Below are positions 15,623 through 21,208 of a stretch of 21,208 nt of DNA, in pieces; positions within the stretch are counted from its first letter, which is position 1; each line of letters opens with the position of its first letter. The stretch is from Clostridia bacterium (lineage in GTDB: Bacteria; Bacillota_A; Clostridia; Christensenellales; Aristaeellaceae), in the NCBI GenBank assembly GCA_009783365.1, contig WRHG01000008.1, positions 1 through 21,208 on the forward strand, written 5' to 3'. The notes below the pieces were generated by a model. The model was given only the letters and a program-made list of their open reading frames with translations. It did not search any database and was not told where the DNA came from. A program made the translations under genes and the position numbers.

Positions 15623-16495
15623 CTACTTCACCCGGCTTCTGATATGGCGCAGTATTTCAAGAGCCATGTTGACGCCCGTGCAGGTTAAGGTGGTTTTGAA
15701 ATGCGCGTTGCTGTTTATTTCGCAGAGCAGCGGGCCTGATTTTCCAAAGAGTACATCCACCCCCGCAAAATCGACGCCGGCGGCTTTTGCGGCTCGAAGG
15801 GCCAATTGCGCCTCCGCTGGCGTGGGAGTATAAGCTTCCATAGCGCCGCCAAGGGTCAGGTTGCTTCGAAAGTCATCACTTGTGCTCCACCGCAGCATGG
15901 AAGCCGTCACGCGGTTTCCAACCACACTGATGCGAATGTCTTTGCCATAGCTCTCCTGTACAAGGGATTGAAAGATCATCGGGGTACCCTGCAATTCCAA
16001 TACCTTTTGGCGCAAAGGTTCCAGCTGATGAAACAAATATACCTGCTGGCCAAAGGAGCCGAAACATTCCTTCAGTACCAGCGGGAACCCCAATTGATTG
16101 GCGGCGATATCTACAAATTGGGTATCCGGATACCCTACCGCCTGGTAGGTCTTTGGGGCAAGAATGGTAGGAGGCATAGGGATTCCATGCTTTTTTAATG
16201 TGATATAGGTTAAGCTTTTGTCGTCGCAGGTCAGAATGCTCTTGGCGCTGTTGAATACGGGCAGCTTACGCTGTGTCAGTTGGCGCGCCAGATGGATATC
16301 CTTGTCCCAGAACAATACAAATCCATACCGTGAGGGATCAAAGGCGTCCGTGTCCACGACGGCGCTTAATTCCGCATTGGTGGACACACGCAAGGCGATA
16401 TGAAGCTCGTCAGCTGCCGAGCGCAGATATTGGTAGATTTCATCAAATTTTGCGTTGCGCAGGAAAGCATTGATTACCAACAAGCCATGGAGCAT
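15623..16495 (-). CDS. RimK-type ATP-grasp ligase
   Basis: A 290-residue carboxylate-amine ligase of the RimK/LysX kind. The order of motifs is FPLVLKECFGSFGQQVYLF with Lys142, FQSLVQESYGKDIRISVVGN (175-194), ASMLRWSTSDDFRSNLTLGG (198-217), DFAGVDVLF (242-250) and CEINSNAHF (258-266). Asp247, Glu259 and Asn261 supply the usual magnesium site, so it should be active. RimK relatives add Glu or make peptide-like bonds on small molecules, proteins or F420; none of those partners is seen. ATG 16495 follows AGGGAGAG. It is the middle gene of the run amidohydrolase (67 bases upstream), this ligase and a second ligase (2 bases downstream). The two ligases share the fold but little sequence, which suggests two different bonds in one product. 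Confidence 0.9.
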   Translation of the reverse strand: MLHGLLVINAFLRNAKFDEIYQYLRSAADELHIALRVSTNAELSAVVDTDAFDPSRYGFVLFWDKDIHLARQLTQRKLPVFNSAKSILTCDDKSLTYITLKKHGIPMPPTILAPKTYQAVGYPDTQFVDIAANQLGFPLVLKECFGSFGQQVYLFHQLEPLRQKVLELQGTPMIFQSLVQESYGKDIRISVVGNRVTASMLRWSTSDDFRSNLTLGGAMEAYTPTPAEAQLALRAAKAAGVDFAGVDVLFGKSGPLLCEINSNAHFKTTLTCTGVNMALEILRHIRSRVK

Positions 16496-16561
16496 CTATC
16501 TCTCCCTCATTTGCTATATATTAAAAGGTTTTACGGAGAAATGGCATCCGGTTCAGCCGGG

Positions 16562-17182
16562 TCACCAAAGCATCCAGTGCGGCCAGCACCTTTGGAAGCA
16601 GGTTTCCTCGTACCCGCTCATTAAGAGGCGGGTATTCAACTCCAGTTGAACAGCCGGGATACCGCGCCGGACGGCAACTGTGCTGCTGACTGTATGCGGG
16701 CTGCCGCCGTCGAAGGGATCGTCTACGGTGATCCGGCTGATGCCGTGGTCCAAAAAGCATTGTTTAATCACGCCGACCATATCGGTTCGTCCGCAAAGAT
16801 TGCGCTGCTTTCCGGTACAGATACACAGGGCCATGGGCCGTGCGGGGGATAGCTGGTGCAAATCCAGCAAGCAGGCAATATCATTCTTATGAATATAATC
16901 GCACACGGCGTCCCTGTAATCGCTTACCGGGTCGTGATTGGCATCGTCTAAAAGATGTCGGGATTTATAGATGACCGGACAATTCAACTGCTCATGGAGC
17001 ATGAAACAGAGCGCGCCGGTATAGCGCTCCGCGGATTTGACAGCCCCGTTCCTGGTTTGCGCCGTGGCATGCGGGGCGCTTAGAAACACCTTGCCCTTTC
17101 CGCTCAGCAACTCAAACGGAGCGCTGTGCTCCTCAACCGTAAAGTAGGCAATCGCACGGTTCATACGCTGGTTAAAGGTCAT
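16562..17182 (-). CDS. N-formylglutamate amidohydrolase-like zinc hydrolase
   Basis: A 206-residue hydrolase of the N-formylglutamate amidohydrolase (FGase) family. Marks are KVFLSAPHATAQTRNG (31-46, the PHA motif), an acidic DDANHDPVSDYRDA stretch (79-92), LLDLHQLSPARP (105-116), GGSPHTVSS (159-167) and the end motif AVQLELNTRLL (177-187). These fit the zinc and substrate residues of the family. The family removes acyl groups from amino acids or cleaves peptide-like amides. The start ATG 17182 has GGGAG 8 bases upstream and fits a leader of about 50 bases; the longer frame to 17260 would begin inside the promoter. It is the first gene of the operon with two ATP-grasp ligases, so a hydrolase acting on, or trimming, the amide they form is plausible. 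True formylglutamate use is doubtful, since no histidine-degradation genes are near. Confidence 0.78.
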   Translation of the reverse strand: MTFNQRMNRAIAYFTVEEHSAPFELLSGKGKVFLSAPHATAQTRNGAVKSAERYTGALCFMLHEQLNCPVIYKSRHLLDDANHDPVSDYRDAVCDYIHKNDIACLLDLHQLSPARPMALCICTGKQRNLCGRTDMVGVIKQCFLDHGISRITVDDPFDGGSPHTVSSTVAVRRGIPAVQLELNTRLLMSGYEETCFQRCWPHWMLW

Positions 17183-17231
17183 GTGTACCGCTCCCATAGG
17201 TTCATGACTGCGCCACGTAAAGGACCGCCAT

Positions 17232-17260
17232 AGTGTACCATGAGCTATGACCGGTGTCAA
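17232..17260 (-). promoter_or_regulatory. Predicted strong promoter of the amidohydrolase/ATP-grasp operon
   Basis: On the minus strand TTGACA (17255-17260), 17 bases, TACACT (17232-17237), with TGG before the -10. CATAG (17229-17233) and CTATG (17245-17249) form an inverted repeat across the -10 and spacer, a candidate operator. Confidence 0.75.
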
Positions 17261-17347
17261 TTGACTGCAACGGGAGTTTTCAGCTCCCCTGCAACCCGGT
17301 TTTCATTACCGGCACTGTTCATGGTTTCTTCATGGATTGGACACTGG

Positions 17348-17376
17348 TTGTCCACGGAAAGCGTATATGCTAGGAT
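17348..17376 (+). promoter_or_regulatory. Predicted promoter of the DUF5685/J-domain operon
   Basis: TTGTCC (17348-17353), 17 bases, TAGGAT (17371-17376), with TGC before the -10. The leader to the start codon is about 85 bases and holds an AGCC-GGAC-GGCT mini-hairpin. Between this and the divergent promoter lie other short inverted repeats (GGGAG...CTCCC at 17272-17288). Confidence 0.5.
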
Positions 17377-17381
17377 AGCAT
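17367..17381. promoter_or_regulatory. Perfect palindrome ATGCTA-N3-TAGCAT, candidate operator (copy 2)
   Basis: ATGCTA (17367-17372), GGA, TAGCAT (17376-17381). It overlaps the -10 element of the DUF5685 promoter, in the same relation as copy 1 at 14704-14718. Two perfect copies within 2.7 kb, both on -10 elements, are unlikely by chance. Confidence 0.55.
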
Positions 17382-17467
17382 GTACACTGGTCAATGCTGC
17401 CAAGCCGGACGGCTGAAAAGTAGGCTGGAGGATGGGCTCATTCGGCGCCGATAGAGAGGAGCGTAGG

Positions 17468-18322
17468 ATGTTCGGGTATTTAGCGCTGTCCGGCGAAGGG
17501 CTGGAGAGGGACCGGCAGGAACAATACCAAGCTTATTACTGTGGGCTTTGCCGAGCCTTGGGAACGAGGTATGGCTCCGCCTGCCGTTTATTTCTCAGCA
17601 ATGATATGGTCTTTTTGTGGCTGCTGCTCAGTTCTCTCTACGAGCCTGAGGAGAAGACAGGGCAAAGCCGTTGTGCGCCCCATCCCTTTCGGCAACGGGC
17701 GTATCTTGAAAATGAGGTCGCGGACTATTGTGCGGATATGAATATTGCCTTGGCTTACCATAAATGTATGGATGACTGGAAGGACGATAGGAGCCTTCAA
17801 GGAATCACGGGCGTAAAACTGATTCAAAAAGCCTATATGCAAGTGCGGCGGAAGCATCCGTCCCTGTGCGAATGGATACGGGATTGTCTTCAGAATATTG
17901 CAGAGTTGGAGCGCAATGACCGGCTAACGCCGGATGAGCCTGCGGAATGGACGGCTAAAATGCTTGGGATGATCTTTCGCTATCGGGAAGATTATTGGGC
18001 CGATACCCTCCAAGGCATGGGAGAAGCCATGGGACGCTTCATTTACCTCATGGACGCTTATGAGGATTTGCAGTCGGACATGTGGCGCGGACGCTACAAT
18101 CCGTTGAAGGAATACGCCAAGCAGCGGGAATATGAATCTCTTTGTGAAGACGGACTCACCCTGTTAGCCGCGGAATGTGCGCAGGTCTTTGAAACCCTTC
18201 CGCTGACGAAGGATGTGGATATCTTGCGAAACATTCTGTACGCAGGCGTATGGACCCGTTATCATACGAAGCGGAAAACGCAAAAGCAGGACGCGTCCGC
18301 GCTGAAGGAGGACCGGGCATGA
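17468..18322 (+). CDS. DUF5685 family protein
   Basis: 284 residues, mostly helical, of a family common in Clostridia with no known function. The head [12 protein letters not shown] and the [12 protein letters not shown] motif (25-36) mark the family. Two acidic motifs stand out: MDDWKDD (101-107) and DAYEDLQSD (196-204) followed by YNPLKEYA. These resemble the paired Asp-rich metal sites of isoprenoid or squalene-type synthases, but this is only a pattern likeness. There is no signal peptide. ATG 17468 is chosen because GAGGAG lies 6 bases before it and the family begins with MFGY; the in-frame ATG at 17432 has its GGAGG too close. It overlaps the J-domain gene by four bases (ATGA), so the two proteins are probably made in fixed ratio and may work together. 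Confidence 0.85.
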   Translation: MFGYLALSGEGLERDRQEQYQAYYCGLCRALGTRYGSACRLFLSNDMVFLWLLLSSLYEPEEKTGQSRCAPHPFRQRAYLENEVADYCADMNIALAYHKCMDDWKDDRSLQGITGVKLIQKAYMQVRRKHPSLCEWIRDCLQNIAELERNDRLTPDEPAEWTAKMLGMIFRYREDYWADTLQGMGEAMGRFIYLMDAYEDLQSDMWRGRYNPLKEYAKQREYESLCEDGLTLLAAECAQVFETLPLTKDVDILRNILYAGVWTRYHTKRKTQKQDASALKEDRA

Positions 18323-19050
18323 GGGATCCGTATCAGGTGCTTGGGGTTGCCCCCGGGGCTTCGGATGACGAAATAAAAGCCGCGTACCGGAAGCTCGCAA
18401 AACAATATCACCCTGATCTGAACCAGGGTTCCCCGGCGGCCGAGGCCAAAATGCGGGTAGTCAATGAAGCGTATACCCTGCTGATTAAGCACAAAGGATA
18501 TGATGGAAGCGGGGGATACGGCCAGGGTGGCGAAGGGCGCGCCTACGGAGGGCAGGGGCCGTTCGGCGGCTACGGCAGCTTCGGCGGTTTTGGCGGCTTT
18601 GAGGAGTTTTTTCGCAATGCGCAGCGGGCTTACGGCGGACAGTACGCACAGGAGAATACGTATGCGCACTATACGGAAAAGGATCCGCTGCTTCAACCCG
18701 TTGAGAGGGTTGTGGCTGCGGGGGAGTTTGGCCGGGCTGTGGAGATGTTGGCCTCCCTTTCTGACCGCAGTGCCGCATGGTATTATTGGAGCGCAAAAGC
18801 AAATTATGGCCTGGGAAACCGCATGGCAGCGCTGAACGACGCTCGCGCGGCCGTCCGTATGAATCCCGGCGAGCCGGCATTTCAAGTGTTTTTGCGGCAA
18901 CTGCAATACAGCGGCAGGGCTTATCGGCGTCAAGGCGCTCAGCGGGGCTTTACGGGCGCGCTTTGTAGCAACCCATGCCTTACGATTTTTATCGCCAACG
19001 CCCTGTGTAACTGCTGCTGCAACTGGGGACGCGGCGGATGCTACTGTTAA
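18319..19050 (+). CDS. J-domain co-chaperone with Cys-rich C-terminal tail
   Basis: A 243-residue J-protein. Residues 3-60 are a J domain with the HPD triplet at 31-33 (QYHPDLNQ), which stimulates the ATPase of DnaK. A Gly/Phe/Tyr-rich linker (about 61-100) follows. Residues about 135-205 form a helical, TPR-like region ([20 protein letters not shown], then [20 protein letters not shown]). The tail is hydrophobic and rich in cysteine ([20 protein letters not shown], then GGCYC), which might bind metal, be acylated or touch the membrane. It lacks the DnaJ zinc-finger and substrate domains, so it is not DnaJ itself. The ATG lies inside the stop of the DUF5685 gene behind AAGGAGG. It is probably a dedicated adaptor bringing DnaK to its operon partners; the client is unknown. 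Confidence 0.88.
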   Translation: MRDPYQVLGVAPGASDDEIKAAYRKLAKQYHPDLNQGSPAAEAKMRVVNEAYTLLIKHKGYDGSGGYGQGGEGRAYGGQGPFGGYGSFGGFGGFEEFFRNAQRAYGGQYAQENTYAHYTEKDPLLQPVERVVAAGEFGRAVEMLASLSDRSAAWYYWSAKANYGLGNRMAALNDARAAVRMNPGEPAFQVFLRQLQYSGRAYRRQGAQRGFTGALCSNPCLTIFIANALCNCCCNWGRGGCYC

Positions 19051-19092
19051 GGACAGCGAACCGAATTGAAGTTCTCCATTGGAGGCATGTGA

Positions 19093-19506
19093 ATGTTGTT
19101 TTGGCACAAAATAAAGCAAGCAATCCGCTCTTACATGGCTGGCCGCTACGGGTCAGACACCTTGAATCGAACGCTTCTGCGGCTTGGCATCGTATTATAT
19201 CTGCTGGGCGCCCTGCTGAGGTTGAATGCTTTATTATTGCCGGGCTTGGCAGCCTATATCACATGCGCTTTCCGTATGTTTTCCCGCAATCGTGCAAAGC
19301 GCTCTGCTGAAGAACGCAGATATCTGGCCTGGAAAAACCGCCGGAACAAGCAATGGAAGCAGGCCAAAGCGCGATTTCGCAACCGGAAGGAGTTTACCTA
19401 TTTCAAATGCCCGGGATGCAGAGCATGGCTGAAACTGCCAAGAGGCGCGGGCGTGGTCACGGTCACCTGCGGGCGATGCCAAAACAGCTTTACGCAAAAG
19501 GGATAA
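19093..19506 (+). CDS. Small membrane protein with C-terminal zinc ribbon
   Basis: 137 residues. An amphipathic head with GRYGSDTLN (18-26) is followed by a hydrophobic region of one or two membrane helices (about 28-60). A strongly basic linker (61-104, many Arg, Lys and Trp) comes next, then a zinc ribbon with CPGC (106-109) and CGRC (126-129) holding ...LKLPRGAGVVTVTCGRC. The ribbon would sit in the cytoplasm if the basic linker follows the positive-inside rule. The start has GGAGG 7-8 bases upstream. It lies 42 bases behind the J-domain gene and is probably co-transcribed. Proteins of this shape recur beside DUF5685 and J-domain genes in Clostridia, from my memory of such loci. The function is unknown; nucleic-acid or protein binding by the ribbon is the natural guess. 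Confidence 0.82.
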   Translation: MLFWHKIKQAIRSYMAGRYGSDTLNRTLLRLGIVLYLLGALLRLNALLLPGLAAYITCAFRMFSRNRAKRSAEERRYLAWKNRRNKQWKQAKARFRNRKEFTYFKCPGCRAWLKLPRGAGVVTVTCGRCQNSFTQKG

Positions 19507-19600
19507 AGAATTCTTTAAACCAGGGAAGATTTTGCCATGCGCATTCGTTTTATGGCTGAAAGCTCGATTCTTTGATAAAAGGTTTTGGAGGGCTGTTTTC

Positions 19601-21208
19601 ATGAAACGTTTGCTCGTCCTTTGTTTGATGATCATACTCTTGGCCGGGTTCATAGCTCCCACCCAGTCATTGGCGGCTACAACCGGCGTGGTGCGCGGCG
19701 GTTGGCTTCGGCTGCGCGCGCAGCCGTCATTCAGCGCCGCTACGATTACCAGCTATTACACCGGTACTGTTGTGACCATATTGGATACGTTGACAGACTG
19801 GTACCATGTCCGAACCCCGGACAACCGAACGGGATATATGTACAGGGCCTATGTGACTGTGGGCGGCGGCGGGGGAACCGGTACAGCCACGGTTTGGAGC
19901 AGCAACGGCTATGGAGTTCGCCTTCGCTCCGGGCCTGGGACAGGCTACCGCGTCTTAACCGTGTACAGCGTTGGCACGCCTGTAACCATCCTGGAACGCG
20001 GGAGCTACTGGTCCTTAATCCAGGTTGGGAGCCGTGTGGGCTATATGATGAATCAATTTCTCAGGAGCATGACGCCGTGGCCGGATCCATGGCCAGATCC
20101 CTACCCGAACGCCACCGTTTGGAGCGCTAACGGATATGGCGTGCGGCTTCGTACAGGTCCGGGGAAGCAATACGGCATTATTGGCGTCTATAGTGTGGGT
20201 ACGCCGGTGATGGTGATTGACAGAGGCCCTGCGGGCGGTTGGGACTATATTCAAATCGGAAGCCGCGTGGGCTATATGATGAATGAGTTCCTGCACTATT
20301 ATGCGCCGAGGGAAGTCACGAACGTAACGCTTAATTACGACGTGCCCGTGGTGGGCTGTGTGATGAATGTCGGCGTACTGACGCCGCCGGAAGCAACCGT
20401 GAGTTACCAATGGTATGCGAACGACACGCTGGTATCCAGCGGAGCGACCTACACGGTACAAGCCGGAGACGCAGGCAAATATATCACCCTTGTGGTTACG
20501 GGAACAGGCGCCTATACGGGCAGCGCGAAGGCGACTTCCTCCCGGCCCGTTGTCGGGAACAGCATTCTCTCTTCCGTCACGATCAACAACAAGACTCCGC
20601 TGGTTGGCGATGTACTTAGCCTGGGTTTCTATGTGTCCGCTGAGATTCCGCAAAGCTATTTGACCTGCGAATGGTTTGTTGACGCCAATGCGACGCCGGC
20701 AAGCACGCTGCCTTATTTCACGGTGCCGGTAGGCGCCGGCTTGGTTACCGTGAAGGCAAAAGCCGCGGCGCCGTTCAGCGGAACCGCCACGGATGCGACC
20801 ACTTCCGTGCTGACGACGAGCACTGGCATTACCATCGCAGGAACCCTCACCGGTACGCCTCAGAGCGGAAGTCTGCTGGCGACCTGCACGCCCGGGACGG
20901 CAAGCGTCAACTATAAATGGGAGTTGATACAGGTAACCGACCCCGGCAATTTGAAAACGCTGCAACAGGTGGATGGAGTCGGATCTCCGGGAAATGCGCT
21001 TGCTATCACTACGGCGAGTGCCGTTTCGCTTCCCAATCCATATGATCCGGCTGTTGATCGCTTTTTCATTCGGGTGCGCATACAGGGTACCGGAACCTAC
21101 ACTTCGGCGACTGTAGCGCCCCTCTTCCTGGATACGCCGGACTTTCTTATCGGCGATCTGCCGGCTTTTGTGCCTATACTCGCACCGCTCATGCTTTTCC
21201 CGCTGAAC
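19601..21208 (+). CDS. Secreted protein with three SH3b domains and Ig-like repeats (C-terminus outside window)
   Basis: 536 residues are visible and the frame is still open at the right edge. A signal peptide (1-25, MKRLL then a hydrophobic core, cleavage near SLAA) directs export. Three bacterial SH3 (SH3_3) domains follow: about 28-87, 97-155 and 172-232, each with the RLR(S/T)GPG or WLRLRAQPS pattern that usually binds cell-wall peptides. The second and third are near-duplicates, joined by a Pro/Asp linker (WPDPWPDPYPN). From about 240 come beta-rich, Ig-like modules (about 240-318, 325-405, 410-510) of the type with YQWYANDTLVSSGATYTVQA and GDAGKY. The right end is hydrophobic and proline-rich (about 518-536). 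ATG 19601 follows GGAGGG. It is 94 bases behind the zinc-ribbon gene, perhaps in the same transcript. A surface or wall-binding role is likely; no enzyme domain is visible yet. Confidence 0.87.
   Translation, partial: MKRLLVLCLMIILLAGFIAPTQSLAATTGVVRGGWLRLRAQPSFSAATITSYYTGTVVTILDTLTDWYHVRTPDNRTGYMYRAYVTVGGGGGTGTATVWSSNGYGVRLRSGPGTGYRVLTVYSVGTPVTILERGSYWSLIQVGSRVGYMMNQFLRSMTPWPDPWPDPYPNATVWSANGYGVRLRTGPGKQYGIIGVYSVGTPVMVIDRGPAGGWDYIQIGSRVGYMMNEFLHYYAPREVTNVTLNYDVPVVGCVMNVGVLTPPEATVSYQWYANDTLVSSGATYTVQAGDAGKYITLVVTGTGAYTGSAKATSSRPVVGNSILSSVTINNKTPLVGDVLSLGFYVSAEIPQSYLTCEWFVDANATPASTLPYFTVPVGAGLVTVKAKAAAPFSGTATDATTSVLTTSTGITIAGTLTGTPQSGSLLATCTPGTASVNYKWELIQVTDPGNLKTLQQVDGVGSPGNALAITTASAVSLPNPYDPAVDRFFIRVRIQGTGTYTSATVAPLFLDTPDFLIGDLPAFVPILAPLMLFPLN
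19892..20062 (+). repeat. SH3b repeat unit, copy A
   Basis: Encodes the second SH3b domain. It shares an 18-base exact match (GTGGGCTATATGATGAAT, 20036-20053) and long similar stretches with copy B at 20117-20293. Confidence 0.7.
20117..20293 (+). repeat. SH3b repeat unit, copy B
   Basis: Encodes the third SH3b domain, with the same 18-base match at 20267-20284. It is slightly longer than copy A because of an Ala-Gly-Gly insertion before the Trp. The similarity at the DNA level points to recent tandem duplication. Confidence 0.7.

Noticed and set aside
18262..19119. A long minus-strand frame (285 residues) antisense to the J-domain gene
   Set aside because: The sense frame has a clear J domain, RBS and overlap with its upstream gene. 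The antisense frame is open only because of biased codon use.
19505..19516. AAAGAATTCTTT palindrome after the zinc-ribbon gene, considered as a terminator
   Set aside because: It has no loop and is AT-rich with no following U-tract; it is likely chance.
20015..20965. A 316-residue minus-strand frame antisense to the SH3b protein
   Set aside because: It contains repeated RRH/HHIAH patterns that are the complement of the duplicated SH3b domains; there is no RBS.

Overview
The window looks like a moderately GC-rich Clostridia (Bacillota) genome or metagenome contig. The evidence is the dense AGGAGG-type ribosome binding sites, the PadR/permease-prefix pair, the DUF5685/J-domain/zinc-ribbon trio, a MetA of the acetyl-CoA-using kind and radical SAM/URO-D/LarA-type anaerobe enzymes. 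No rRNA, tRNA, CRISPR array, phage gene or intact insertion sequence was found. Genes are tightly packed and no gene-free stretch exceeds about 280 bases.

Left end (1-5418). The first ~250 bases hold the end of a truncated amino-acid substrate-binding protein. It is joined head to head, across a 19-base inverted repeat, to the truncated start of an [FeFe]-hydrogenase-like iron-sulfur protein. This is probably an assembly or amplification chimera at a contig edge. Next, all on the minus strand, come an HD-GYP response regulator and a two-sensor-domain GGDEF diguanylate cyclase (a make/break pair for c-di-GMP), then a permease-prefix membrane protein under a PadR repressor with its own promoter.

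Metabolic block (5419-13557). A minus-strand four-gene run encodes a LarA-type nickel-pincer racemase homologue, a URO-D/methyltransferase-superfamily protein, a divergent GpsA-like dehydrogenase and a radical SAM protein, closed by a good intrinsic terminator. Divergent from it, a strong promoter drives metY, metA and a second, translationally coupled URO-D-superfamily gene. MetA has Glu at position 111, the acetyl-CoA signature, which fits O-acetylhomoserine use by MetY. The divergent spacer carries IS21-end-like repeats.

ATP-grasp block (13632-17260). An N-formylglutamate-amidohydrolase-like enzyme and two unlike RimK-type ATP-grasp ligases form a minus-strand operon. A 2-hydroxyacid dehydrogenase that lacks the usual catalytic Glu follows behind its own promoter.

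Right end (17468-21208). A plus-strand operon encodes a DUF5685 protein, a J-domain protein with a Cys-rich tail and a small membrane zinc-ribbon protein. A secreted protein with three SH3b domains and Ig-like repeats follows and runs off the window. The promoters of the dehydrogenase and of DUF5685 share a perfect palindrome, ATGCTA-N3-TAGCAT, over the -10 element. This suggests one unknown regulator controls both sides of the ATP-grasp operon. That block, its shared operator and the Asp-rich DUF5685 protein are the best candidates for an undescribed system; no precursor peptide or substrate can be read from the sequence.
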